Below are positions 12,909 to 19,966 of a DNA stretch of 21,848 nt, piece after piece (position 1 is the first letter of the stretch; each line of letters opens with the position of its first letter). A model generated the notes under the pieces. The model had not been told where the DNA came from. It saw only the letters and a list, made by a program, of their open reading frames with translations, and searched no databases. A program made the translations under genes and the position numbers. Source of the DNA: a virus; the IMG/VR virus record IMGVR_UViG_3300001712_000002, positions 1-21,848 of that record; one strand, given 5' to 3'.

Positions 12909-13385
12909 ATGGTGGCGCAATATCGCCGATCGCCGAGCATGGTGAGCACGAAGCTGCAGGTGCTGGATTTCGCCAAGGCATATTTCCTACGCTGGGGCCG
13001 ATCGCCCAGCTATGGCGAGATCGGCAATGCGGTCGGCATCAACCGCTCTCGTGCGCGAGACATGGTGCGCACGCTGACCGCCGAAGGGGAGATCCTGCGC
13101 GAGTCGGGTGATCGGCGGCGGATGTCGTTTCCGGGGCTCGAGCAGCAAGTCAGCGAAGGCGATGCGATCCTCGCGCTGCGCGCCGCCGGGTGGACGGTGA
13201 ACCCCGATGGTCAGGTGTTCCAGCGGTCAACGGCCAGCACATTTCCGCCACTGCCGCGCGTGCCCGAACTTGAGCAGATACCCGTGACAGACGACGGGGG
13301 TCAGCGAAATGTCGGACAGCAATCCAGCCGAGGCGAAGGTGATGCGCGCGATCATCGCGCGCCACCGCAAACAGGCACTCGCTGA
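12909..13385 (+). CDS. LexA-N-terminal-like winged-helix DNA-binding protein
   Basis: A 158-residue protein if started at ATG 12909; ATG 12873 and ATG 12939 are in frame and none has a strong Shine-Dalgarno sequence. Residues about 14-70 match the LexA DNA-binding domain layout: KLQVLDFAKAYFLRWGRSPS, YGEIGNAVGINRSRARDMVR, and TLTAEGEILRESGDRRRMSF. The C-terminal half lacks a LexA peptidase region and instead carries a short helix-strand element (GDAILALRAAGWTVNPDG) and a polar tail. It overlaps the next gene by 77 nt in another frame, so the tail composition may be constrained. It is a likely transcription regulator of the middle or late genes. Confidence 0.75.
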   Translation: MVAQYRRSPSMVSTKLQVLDFAKAYFLRWGRSPSYGEIGNAVGINRSRARDMVRTLTAEGEILRESGDRRRMSFPGLEQQVSEGDAILALRAAGWTVNPDGQVFQRSTASTFPPLPRVPELEQIPVTDDGGQRNVGQQSSRGEGDARDHRAPPQTGTR

Positions 13386-14088
13386 ACGCGCTGCAGCTGC
13401 AGCGGCATCGCCAAAACCCGAGGTGAGGGGGGTGGGCTGGTCCACCAAGGCCCCGAAGAAGCGCAAGCCCAGCCAGCTCGAGAAAAGCATTGCCGACGAC
13501 ATCGCGCTCAACCGGCGCCGCTGGGCGGAGAAACATCCCGATCGTGCGGTAGCAGAGCGGGCATTGCGGAAATCCCGAGCGGAAATGCACGAGCGCTGGG
13601 ACCACAAGGCGCATGGCACCCCGGAAACCCACGAACACCATGCGCGTCGCCAAGACGGGGCGTTGGCGCGGCTGTACCTATCGGGATCGATCGATGCCGA
13701 GCAGCTCGCCTCGGCCGTCGAGATCGCCACGGTCGCCGAGCGGATGGGTGCCGATGTCACCGTCAAGACCTCCAGCGTCGAGACGCGCGTCGACCAAACC
13801 CGGAACGGCGATGGGATCTTTTACGAAGCGCTGGGCGCGGTGCGGCGCGAAATGGCCTATTCGCGCTGGCGACGCGAGGTGAGGGGGCCGATCGCCGCGG
13901 TGCTGGACATGATCGTCGGGGAGACGGTGGGCTACACGGTGGTCGCGCAGCGTTATGGGATGCACAACCGCCGCGCGAAGCAGCTGCTGATCGACGCGCT
14001 AGATCTGTGGCCGCGCATCTTTGGGGCGGTGTCCAAGGAAGTGGATGCTGCGACGCTGATCGCCGCGCATGCCGGCATTCTCGGCTGA
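13309..14088 (+). CDS. Hypothetical protein, possible late regulator
   Basis: A 259-residue protein from ATG 13309. The N-terminal third is basic and helical (VMRAIIARHRKQALAERAAA, then KKRKPSQLEKSIADDIALNR). The centre contains HHARRQDGALARLYLSGSID, AEQLASAVEIATVAERMGAD and SSVETRVDQ, a helix-rich segment I have a vague sense of from alphaproteobacterial prophages. The C-terminus has another helical region with a turn (VGYTVVAQRYGMHNRRAKQL, LIDALDLW) resembling an HTH. Its position, after a regulator and before a terminator ahead of the late genes, would suit a Q-like late activator, but that is inference from order only. A 77-nt overlap with the upstream gene suggests coupled translation. 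Confidence 0.68.
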   Translation: MSDSNPAEAKVMRAIIARHRKQALAERAAAAAASPKPEVRGVGWSTKAPKKRKPSQLEKSIADDIALNRRRWAEKHPDRAVAERALRKSRAEMHERWDHKAHGTPETHEHHARRQDGALARLYLSGSIDAEQLASAVEIATVAERMGADVTVKTSSVETRVDQTRNGDGIFYEALGAVRREMAYSRWRREVRGPIAAVLDMIVGETVGYTVVAQRYGMHNRRAKQLLIDALDLWPRIFGAVSKEVDAATLIAAHAGILG

Positions 14089-14173
14089 TCGTTATTTTTT
14101 GGGGGTACACAAAAACGCCCCTGCCAAAATGGCCACGTAACGGACTATTTCGACCCCGCGACAATTGCGCCTG
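14089..14173. other. Short non-coding stretch before the terminator
   Basis: After the stop codon comes T6-G5 (about 14096-14106) and an A-rich stretch, with GGGG/CCCC and GCCA/TGGC short inverted repeats. No promoter with both elements was recognised, though late transcription could start here. Confidence 0.3.
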
Positions 14174-14207
14174 AAGCCCACCGCCTTCCCCAGGCCGGTG
14201 GGCTTTT
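14174..14207 (+). terminator. Intrinsic terminator upstream of the late region
   Basis: A 10-bp perfect stem AAGCCCACCG (14174-14183) and CGGTGGGCTT (14196-14205) with a 12-nt loop runs into TTTT (14204-14207), then CC. It follows the 259-residue protein gene and precedes small late-region genes, so genes beyond it may need their own promoter or antitermination. Confidence 0.8.
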
Positions 14208-14228
14208 CCATATCTGGAGCGCTTCCCC

Positions 14229-14429
14229 ATGCCCCAGCCGCGCCTGTCCCGCTCTTCCCCTGGCGGGTCCATCGCAGATCAGCTCGAGCGGTTGACGCCC
14301 GATTGGGATCGGCTGGTGCATGACGCGCGGCTGGGGCGCCCGGGCCAGACGGCCTTCGAGGATCTCGAAGAGCGAGCACAGCAGCTTGCCCGCGCGATTG
14401 TCGCCCCCTTTCGTGGAGACCGCCGATGA
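14229..14429 (+). CDS. Small hypothetical protein (66 aa)
   Basis: A 66-residue protein from ATG 14229, about 20 nt after the terminator. The N-terminus is Ser/Pro-rich; residues 14-60 form an acidic-basic helical segment (ADQLERLTPDWDRLVHDARL; EDLEERAQQLARAIVAPF). Its stop overlaps the next ATG (ATGA at 14426-14429). No strong Shine-Dalgarno sequence and no family recognised. Confidence 0.6.
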   Translation: MPQPRLSRSSPGGSIADQLERLTPDWDRLVHDARLGRPGQTAFEDLEERAQQLARAIVAPFRGDRR

Positions 14430-14626
14430 CCACGCTCGCGATCCTGCGTGATTTCATCGCGACCATGCCCGGCGAGGAAGCGGTGATTTCGAAGGCGAGC
14501 CTGGTGGCGATCGAACGCGAGCTCACGACCGCGAGCGTCGCCGCAGCGCGAGTGAATATCGATGTCAGCGTGAACAGCGTCATCGATGGGCTGCTGACGC
14601 CTAACACAGCGCGCGGCTTCGCGTGA
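14426..14626 (+). CDS. Small hypothetical protein (66 aa)
   Basis: A 66-residue helical protein, MTTLAILRDFIATMPGEEAV, then ISKASLVAIERELTTASVAA and a final DVSVNSVIDGLLTP. It is coupled to the previous gene by ATGA and to the next ORF by GTGA. No family recognised; it resembles small helical phage proteins found ahead of DUF3164 genes only in general character. Confidence 0.62.
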   Translation: MTTLAILRDFIATMPGEEAVISKASLVAIERELTTASVAAARVNIDVSVNSVIDGLLTPNTARGFA

Positions 14627-14778
14627 ATCGCCAGCTGGCATCTCTCCTGGTCGGGAGCCGAACCCGGCAGGAAGTCTCGCCGACCGCGACTGTGCAAGGC
14701 ACACTGCCTGCGGGCACCGCCGGGGCATCGCCATCGGTTCGCGGCCGTGCAGCCACGGTTTTCCGCCAGATATCTTGA
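14623..14778 (+). CDS. Possible small ORF (51 aa), GTG start
   Basis: A 51-codon frame from GTG 14623 overlapping the previous TGA (GTGA) and ending at TGA 14776-14778. The peptide is Thr/Ala/Gly-rich with a basic C-terminal segment (NRQLASLLVGSRTRQEVSPT). The exact start-stop overlap matches the operon's habit, and the stop in turn overlaps an in-frame TTG (14775) of the following long open frame. There is no domain evidence, so this is tentative. Confidence 0.38.
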   Translation: MNRQLASLLVGSRTRQEVSPTATVQGTLPAGTAGASPSVRGRAATVFRQIS

Positions 14779-15011
14779 CCGGGGCGGAGGGGGTCTCCGC
14801 CTTCGCCACGACGATTTCAAGGCAGGTGCCGATCACGCGGAGGGTTGAGGCGACCGAGGTGCAGTGCGCACCGCTCGAGGTCAAGTCTCGCCGCACGATA
14901 GGCACACGGGTCGCGACTAGCCCAGGCCGGGCGGGTTCGGCTCGAGCAACAAGCCCGGCACTTATTCACTGCAGGGTTTCCGGGTGTGCTGGGCTGGCCT
15001 ATACCTCTGGG
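14779..15011. other. Uncertain coding stretch in frame with the DUF3164 gene
   Basis: The frame that carries DUF3164 stays open back to TTG 14775, but between about 14900 and 15011 the translation turns Ser/Arg/Thr-rich and third-position GC falls, which is poor evidence for coding. No other gene, repeat or clear promoter is seen here. Confidence 0.35.
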
Positions 15012-15968
15012 ATGCCCTTTCCTGAGAGCAGAGCATTTCGTGAGGGCGAGGCCGCAGTCATAGGCGACGGTTTGAGCTGTGTGATCGCCGCAGCGGAATT
15101 GCGCCGCGCTGGCATTGTCACCCTCACCGACAGTCAGGGCTCGTTGAGAAAGCAGCTTCGTCGAGCAGCGGCCTTCGAAGTGGTCGTTTTCGCGGGGGCT
15201 CTTGACCGACTAGCCGTTCGGGACATGCTCAGCGGCAATCAGCGCAATGCCGAGCACCTAAACGATCTTCCGCAGCTTGTGGCCGATGCGCTGCTGGATG
15301 GTTTTTACGAGCAGGATGGAGCTGGATCGATGGTCGAAGCTGCCCACCCTGCGATGATCGACGTTGCTGGCACACCTTACATCCGCGACGCAAAAGGCAG
15401 TCTTGTGCCGCTAGCTTCGGTGAAGGCCGCAGATCTGCTGATGGACGAGACGGTGCGCGGGATCCTTGACCAGGCGCGAGCGCTGTCGGCGACGATCGCC
15501 GCGTTCAAGAGCGAAACGTTCGAGCGCGTCGGTGCGCTGCAGGCTCTGATCGCGCAAAATTACGGCGGCACCGTTGGCGGCAAAAAGGGCAACATCACGC
15601 TGATGTCGTTCGACGGCTGCATGAAGGTACAGGTTCAGGTCGCAGATCTGCTCGAATTCGGCCCGGAATTGCAGGCGGCAAAAGGCCTGATCGACGCCTG
15701 TCTCACGGATTGGGCGGTCGGCAGCGCGGTCGAACTGCAGGCACTCGTCAACCGAGTGTTCCAGGTCGATAAGGAAGGCAAGATCAACCGCGCCGAGCTA
15801 TTCATGCTGTTGCGCGTCGAGATTGCGGATGAGCGCTGGGTGCGCGCGATGGACGCGATCCGTGATTCCATCCGCGTGATCGGCTCGCGCACGTATGTTC
15901 GTTTCTATCAGCGACCGGCGCCGGATGCGGCGTGGTCGGCCGTCACGATCGATCTCGCCGCCGCGTGA
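15012..15968 (+). CDS. DUF3164 family protein with N-terminal extension
   Basis: The C-terminal ~200 residues are a clear DUF3164 protein: YIRDAKGSLVPLASVKAADL, then helices, GGTVGGKKGNITLMSFDGCM, KVQVQVADLLEFGPELQAAK, then a helix up to ADERWVRAMDAIRDSI and ending SRTYVRFYQR. DUF3164 is a phage family of unknown role, common in the early region of Mu-like phages. The usual length is about 200 residues, and ATG 15330 with GGAG 8 nt upstream is the best-supported start for that core. However, the same frame is open upstream, and from ATG 15012 it encodes a protein-like extension (AAAFEVVVFAGALDRLAVRD). I give the longer form; the true start may be 15330 or even TTG 14775. Confidence 0.72.
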   Translation: MPFPESRAFREGEAAVIGDGLSCVIAAAELRRAGIVTLTDSQGSLRKQLRRAAAFEVVVFAGALDRLAVRDMLSGNQRNAEHLNDLPQLVADALLDGFYEQDGAGSMVEAAHPAMIDVAGTPYIRDAKGSLVPLASVKAADLLMDETVRGILDQARALSATIAAFKSETFERVGALQALIAQNYGGTVGGKKGNITLMSFDGCMKVQVQVADLLEFGPELQAAKGLIDACLTDWAVGSAVELQALVNRVFQVDKEGKINRAELFMLLRVEIADERWVRAMDAIRDSIRVIGSRTYVRFYQRPAPDAAWSAVTIDLAAA

Positions 15969-16615
15969 CTTCGATCGACATCCGCGCCAACCTGAAGCCG
16001 CTCCAGCGTGCGTTCATCGGGCTCAGCGCGAAACAGGTGCCGTTCGCGACGTCGCTCGCGCTGAACGCCCTCGCAAAGGGCGTCGTCGCGCAAGAAAAGG
16101 ACGAGGTGTCGGACACCTTCGACACCCCAACGCCGTTCACGCAGAATGCGTTTCGAATCGAGGTCGCCACGAAATCGCGCCCGATCGCGCGGGTCGCGGC
16201 GAAGGACATCCAGGCCGAATATCTCGAGCCTTATGTTGTAGGCGGCAATCGATCGCTCGGAACGAAGCGTGGGATGCTAGCGCCGCGCGAGATCACGCTG
16301 AACCAATATGGCAATCTGGCCAAAGGGAAGCTGGCCTCGCTCAAGGGAAAGCCCGGCGTTTTCATCGGTAAGGTGACGACGCGGAATGGCAAGGTCGTCA
16401 ACGGTGTCTGGCAGCGGCCGACATCCGCAGCACGGCGCGTCGGCAACAAAGGCGGCAAAGCCCGAACCGGATTGAAACTGCTGATCCAGTTCGAAGACAC
16501 GACGCCAGTCCGCAAGCGCTTCGACTTCTTCGGCCGGGCAACGGCCTACCTGAAGGCCAATGCCGCGCGCGAGTTCGACGCTGCGCTAAAGCGCGCCTTC
16601 GCAACCACGAGGTGA
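15965..16615 (+). CDS. Phage virion/morphogenesis-like protein (tail protein Z-like, tentative)
   Basis: A 216-residue basic protein from GTG 15965 (GTGA overlap with the DUF3164 stop). The N-terminus is SIDIRANLKPLQRAFIGLSA; a middle part has FDTPTPFTQNAFRIEVATKS, KDIQAEYLEPYVVGGNRSLG and ITLNQYGNLAKGKLASLKGK. The P-T-P-F-T-x-N, K-D-x-x-x-x-Y-L-x-P and GG-x-R sequence pattern is one I associate with phage tail or assembly proteins related to minor tail protein Z, but the match is from memory and not secure. The location before the terminase genes would be unusual for a tail gene. It overlaps no later gene and is followed by a 3-nt gap. Confidence 0.6.
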   Translation: MTSIDIRANLKPLQRAFIGLSAKQVPFATSLALNALAKGVVAQEKDEVSDTFDTPTPFTQNAFRIEVATKSRPIARVAAKDIQAEYLEPYVVGGNRSLGTKRGMLAPREITLNQYGNLAKGKLASLKGKPGVFIGKVTTRNGKVVNGVWQRPTSAARRVGNKGGKARTGLKLLIQFEDTTPVRKRFDFFGRATAYLKANAAREFDAALKRAFATTR

Positions 16616-16618
16616 CAT

Positions 16619-16834
16619 ATGATCGTGTGCGGCATAGACATCGCGACCGATCGCTTCGAAGTTGAGGTGATCGGCTGGAGTTCGTTGGGCCCACTCCGAA
16701 TTTCGGGATGGACCTCGATCTTGGTCGATCCGACGACCGGTCTCTGGGAAGCGCGCCGTCTCAGCCGTCGCGCCGCCCGCCGTCAGCGTGGCCGGGCGCG
16801 CGCCGCCCGCCGCGCAGCCGCCGCCTGTCCCTGA
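16619..16834 (+). CDS. Small hypothetical protein with Arg-rich tail
   Basis: A 71-residue protein from ATG 16619, with GAGGTGA about 4 nt upstream, a good Shine-Dalgarno sequence. The N-terminus MIVCGIDIATDRFEVEVIGW forms a strand-turn-strand like the first strands of RNase H-like enzymes (for example RuvC-like or IS110-type transposases), but the rest of such a fold is absent. The last ~25 residues are Arg/Ala-rich (ARRQRGRARAARRAA), likely nucleic-acid or membrane interacting, or a shifted frame. The stop is immediately followed by a terminator hairpin. Function is unknown. Confidence 0.5.
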   Translation: MIVCGIDIATDRFEVEVIGWSSLGPLRISGWTSILVDPTTGLWEARRLSRRAARRQRGRARAARRAAAACP

Positions 16835-16835
16835 C

Positions 16836-16854
16836 GCCCCCCCGGGGGCTTTTT
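16836..16854 (+). terminator. Intrinsic terminator after the small Arg-rich gene
   Basis: GCCCC(C)/(G)GGGGC followed by TTTTT (16850-16854). The palindrome is nearly continuous, so the actual stem is shorter than six base pairs with a 4-6 nt loop. It would separate the small genes from the packaging module, suggesting that terS has its own promoter or read-through. Confidence 0.55.
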
Positions 16855-16930
16855 GGGTCCTTCCGGGCCCCTTCTGCATCGAGGGTAATTGCGCACCGCG
16901 ATGCTTGCCCAGCTGACGGTTCGAAAAGTT

Positions 16931-17203
16931 GGTTGCGGGGGGCAACCGGTTGCGGGGGAGGGGATCGATGCCGCTCTTATCTCTCACCGCATTTGCTAAG
17001 ACGCACGGCGCGACCCGTCAGGCCGCGGCAAAGTGGAAAAAGGCCGGAGTTCTGCAGTTTTCCGGCGAACTAATCGACGTCGATGCCTCTGACCAGCGGA
17101 TGCGCGATGCAGGCTTGGGCCGCTTCAAGATCGAAGCGGGTAGGGCGCAACCGGCCCCCGCAACCAAGACCCGCAACCGCGCAACGGTTGCGCCTGAGGT
17201 TGC
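16931..17203. repeat. Cluster of GGTTGC/GCAACC motifs, candidate packaging region
   Basis: Exact copies occur at 16931-16936, 16942-16947, 16948-16953, 17147-17152, 17160-17165, 17173-17178, 17186-17191 and 17198-17203. The first and second form a hairpin GGTTGC-GGGGG-GCAACC, and 17181-17191 reads GCAAC-G-GTTGC. Eight copies in about 273 bp far exceeds chance for a 6-mer on both strands. The region spans the terS leader and its 5' third, the usual place of cos or pac recognition sites in many phages. Binding by TerS is an inference. Confidence 0.55.
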
Positions 17204-17615
17204 CGCCATCCTCGACGAGGTTGTCGCTGACTTCGAGGATGCCGCAGCCGATGGCGACATCGACGAGGAGATTGCCGGCGGCTTCATCGAGCAGCTGCTC
17301 GAGGGCAAGTTCCGATCGAAGGTCGAAGCGGCAGCGATCAAGGAAAATGCGCTCGCGCTGAAACATCTGCTGGTCGCCAAGAAGGAGGCCGGAAAGCTCA
17401 TCGAGATCGAGCATGCGCAGATGGTGATCTTCGACGATCGCCGCGCGGCTCGTGATGCCTGGATGGCCTGGCCTGGCCGCTTTGCTCCGCTGCTCGCTGC
17501 CGATCTCGACATCGACGGAGCGAAGCTGGCGGAGGCGCTGAAGCCCTATGTCCACCAGCAGCTCGACGAGCTCGGCGAGCCCGACCTCGATTTCATCGCC
17601 GCCGACGAAGACTGA
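16968..17615 (+). CDS. Terminase small subunit
   Basis: A 215-residue protein from ATG 16968, chosen because GGGGGAGGGGA lies just upstream. The N-terminus has a Nu1-like winged-helix DNA-binding segment: LLSLTAFAKTHGATRQAAAK, then WKKAGVLQFSGELIDVD. The middle is a long acidic helix (EVAAILDEVVADFEDAAADG, then EEIAGGFIEQLLEG) and the C-terminal part KLIEIEHAQMVIFDDRRAAR is typical of terminase small-subunit oligomerisation domains. TerS binds the packaging site and recruits TerL. It lies directly upstream of TerL, which begins within its 3' end (68-nt overlap). GCAACC repeats lie in its leader and codons about 60-79. Confidence 0.85.
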   Translation: MPLLSLTAFAKTHGATRQAAAKWKKAGVLQFSGELIDVDASDQRMRDAGLGRFKIEAGRAQPAPATKTRNRATVAPEVAAILDEVVADFEDAAADGDIDEEIAGGFIEQLLEGKFRSKVEAAAIKENALALKHLLVAKKEAGKLIEIEHAQMVIFDDRRAARDAWMAWPGRFAPLLAADLDIDGAKLAEALKPYVHQQLDELGEPDLDFIAADED

Positions 17616-19689
17616 CCTGCTGCGGCGCGCAGCGCGCCGCGGCTGGACCCCTCCACCCCGTATCAGCCTTCCGGAATGGGCTGACCGATATCGTGTGCTG
17701 GCAAAGGAGGCCGGCAGCACCTCCGGCAAATACCGCACCGCCCGCGTCGAGATCGCCCGCGGCCCCATGCTCGCCGTTACCGAGCCGGGCGTTCGCAAGA
17801 TCACCGCGCAGGTCGCGACGCAGCTGCTCAAGTCGACGTTGATCGAGAACATCATGGGCTATCACGCCCATCTCGATCCCTGTCCGATGCTGATCGTGCA
17901 GCCCAAGGATACGGCGGCGCTCCAGTTCTCTAAGGAGCGCCTGGCGCCCTTCATCAAAGCGACGCCGGTCCTCCGCGGGCTGATCGGGACGTCGAAGACG
18001 CGCGATGCCGGCGACACGATCGACTATAAAGCGTTCCCCGGCGGGTTTCTTGGGATCGTCGGCGCTGGCAGCCCGGACAATCTGGCACGCCGTCCGATCA
18101 GGATCATCCTGTTCGATGAGGTCGACAAATATTTGCCGCTGAAGGAGGGCAATCCCCTCCTGATCGGTGCCGAACGGCTCGCAACGTTCGAATCGAATTC
18201 GCTTGATGTCGCGGTCTGTTCTCCCACCATCACCGGTGAGAGCAAGATCGAGGCTCGGCTTGCGGAATCGGACCAGCGGCGTGCGTCGGTCGCTTGCCCG
18301 GAATGTCATCACCGTCAATTTCCGGAGTTCTTCAACCATATCGATTGGGAGCATGGGTCGGACGGCAAGACTCATCGCCCCGATACGGCGCGGATCTATT
18401 GCGAGGCGTGCGGCACTGCCTGGTCGGAGGGGCAACGCCTCCGCGCCCTGGAGACGATCCGGTGGCACCAAACGCGCACGTTCGAATGCTGCGGCATCCG
18501 GCAGGATCCGCTCGAGCGATATGCGGCAGAGTGGAAAGCCGAGATCGATCCGCGCGCGGTCGACAAGGTCTGGGATTGGTGGGCCAGCAATCGCTGGGCC
18601 GTCTACCGGGCGAAGTGCAGCTGCTGCGGCACATGGGCCGTACCGAACAAACATGCCGGTTTCCAGGCGGGGAAGGAATACAGCCCTTGGGCCAATGATG
18701 CGCCGCCCGAACTGGCGGCGAAATGGCTTGCCGCAACCGATGAGGACGGCAAGCTCACTTTCTACAATACCCAGCTCGCGCGCACCTACCGCAAAAATAC
18801 CGGCAAGATCCTCGATCCGGATTCGCTCCTCGCCCGGCGTGAGGTTTGGGAAGCCGAGATCCCAGATGGCGTCGCCATTCTCACCGCCGGCATCGATACG
18901 CAGGATTACCGGATCGAGATCGAAATCGTTGGCTGGGGCCGCGACGAAGAGAGTTGGTCGATCGCATATGAGGTGATTGAGGGCGAATTCGACGATCCCA
19001 AGGTGCAGGCGCAGCTCGATGCCTATCTGAGACGGATATGGCACCGCGCCGACGGCCGCCCATTCAAAATCAGCGCCGCATGTCATGATTCCGGCGGCCA
19101 TCACACGAACGCAGTCTATACCTTCTCCAAGGCCAATCTCTCGCGCTATATCTGGGCGATCAGAGGCGAGAGTGCGCGAACTGGTCAGCGCAACCCGATC
19201 TGGCCGACCAAGCGGCCGAGTTCGCGCTCGAAGAAGTCATTTCGACCGGTGATCCTGGGCGTCAATGCCGCAAAGGATGTGATCCGGTCCTATCTCGGAC
19301 GTACTGGGCCGGGGCCCGGATATATGCACTTCAACGTCGACCGTGACGTTGGCTACTTCGCCCAGCTGACTGCCGAGGTCATTGTCGTCAGAGAGCTCGG
19401 CGGCCAGAAATATCGCGTCTGGGAATTGCCCGGTGGTCGCGCCAACGAGGCAAGCGACTGTCGCGTCTATGCCTATGCCGCGCTCCATGGCCTGATGCAC
19501 CGCGGCCTCAAGCTCAACCGCGAAGCGGAAAGGGTCGGCGCCGTCATGACGTTCGAGCCCGAACAGCCAGCTCCGGCCCCACCACAGCCTGCACCGGCAA
19601 CACCGGAAACCGGCACTGCGCCGACGCCCGCCTTGCCGCCTGCAAAAATGACCGCGCGCCGCACCGGCGGCGGCCGTCGCCTTGCCTGA
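17548..19689 (+). CDS. Terminase large subunit, GpA family
   Basis: A 713-residue protein. Start ATG 17548 lies within terS and GGAGG is 12 nt upstream; the first ~20 Ser/Thr residues may be an artefact of the overlap but no later ATG precedes the domain. ATPase motifs: deviant Walker A region QVATQLLKST (about 88-97), Walker B IILFDEVD (about 186-193), coupling motif SPTITGES (about 225-232). A zinc-binding segment has CPEC (250-253) and CEACG (285-289), with further cysteines near 314-315 and 357-360. Nuclease acidic residues are Asp450 (GIDTQ), Asp514 (HDSGGH) and the Asp in EASDCRVYAY. The C-terminal ~60 residues are Pro/Ala-rich. Packaging of DNA into proheads is the role known for the family. 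Confidence 0.97.
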   Translation: MSTSSSTSSASPTSISSPPTKTDLLRRAARRGWTPPPRISLPEWADRYRVLAKEAGSTSGKYRTARVEIARGPMLAVTEPGVRKITAQVATQLLKSTLIENIMGYHAHLDPCPMLIVQPKDTAALQFSKERLAPFIKATPVLRGLIGTSKTRDAGDTIDYKAFPGGFLGIVGAGSPDNLARRPIRIILFDEVDKYLPLKEGNPLLIGAERLATFESNSLDVAVCSPTITGESKIEARLAESDQRRASVACPECHHRQFPEFFNHIDWEHGSDGKTHRPDTARIYCEACGTAWSEGQRLRALETIRWHQTRTFECCGIRQDPLERYAAEWKAEIDPRAVDKVWDWWASNRWAVYRAKCSCCGTWAVPNKHAGFQAGKEYSPWANDAPPELAAKWLAATDEDGKLTFYNTQLARTYRKNTGKILDPDSLLARREVWEAEIPDGVAILTAGIDTQDYRIEIEIVGWGRDEESWSIAYEVIEGEFDDPKVQAQLDAYLRRIWHRADGRPFKISAACHDSGGHHTNAVYTFSKANLSRYIWAIRGESARTGQRNPIWPTKRPSSRSKKSFRPVILGVNAAKDVIRSYLGRTGPGPGYMHFNVDRDVGYFAQLTAEVIVVRELGGQKYRVWELPGGRANEASDCRVYAYAALHGLMHRGLKLNREAERVGAVMTFEPEQPAPAPPQPAPATPETGTAPTPALPPAKMTARRTGGGRRLA

Positions 19690-19699
19690 AGGGATCTAT

Positions 19700-19966
19700 A
19701 TGGCTCGTTTCGATCCCAGCCTCAGCATTCTGGCGGGCATGGATACCTCTGTCCTCCGCCAGCAGCTGAGTTTGATGCAGCAGGACTATCTGGACCTGAG
19801 CTCCGGCCGCAAGGTCGAGAGCGCATCCTATGCTCAGGGCGACGGCGCGAAGAGCGTGAAATATACGGTTGCGACGATCGGCCAACTGGCGATGGCAATC
19901 CGGCAGATTCAAGCGCAACTGGGTATCATCCCGTCGCCACGTCGTGCGATTGGCGTCCGCTTCTGA
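19700..19966 (+). CDS. Head-tail joining protein, gpW-like
   Basis: An 88-residue protein from ATG 19700, with AAGGGA 6-7 nt upstream; an earlier TTG (19682) is possible but not needed. It has an N-terminal helix (DTSVLRQQLSLMQQDYLDLS), then SGRKVESASYAQGDGAKSVK and YTVATIGQLAMAIRQIQAQL, the arrangement of lambda gpW, which completes the connector between head and tail. It sits between TerL and portal, the same order as in lambda. A 10-nt gap separates it from TerL and it overlaps the portal start by 1 nt. Confidence 0.9.
   Translation: MARFDPSLSILAGMDTSVLRQQLSLMQQDYLDLSSGRKVESASYAQGDGAKSVKYTVATIGQLAMAIRQIQAQLGIIPSPRRAIGVRF

Noticed and set aside
14092-14820. Minus-strand 242-codon frame over the terminator and small genes
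   Set aside because: It is antisense to a clear terminator and start-stop-coupled small genes, and its product has no domain.
17593-19104. A 503-codon minus-strand frame antisense to TerL
   Set aside because: TerL motifs are unambiguous on the plus strand; the antisense frame arises from codon bias.
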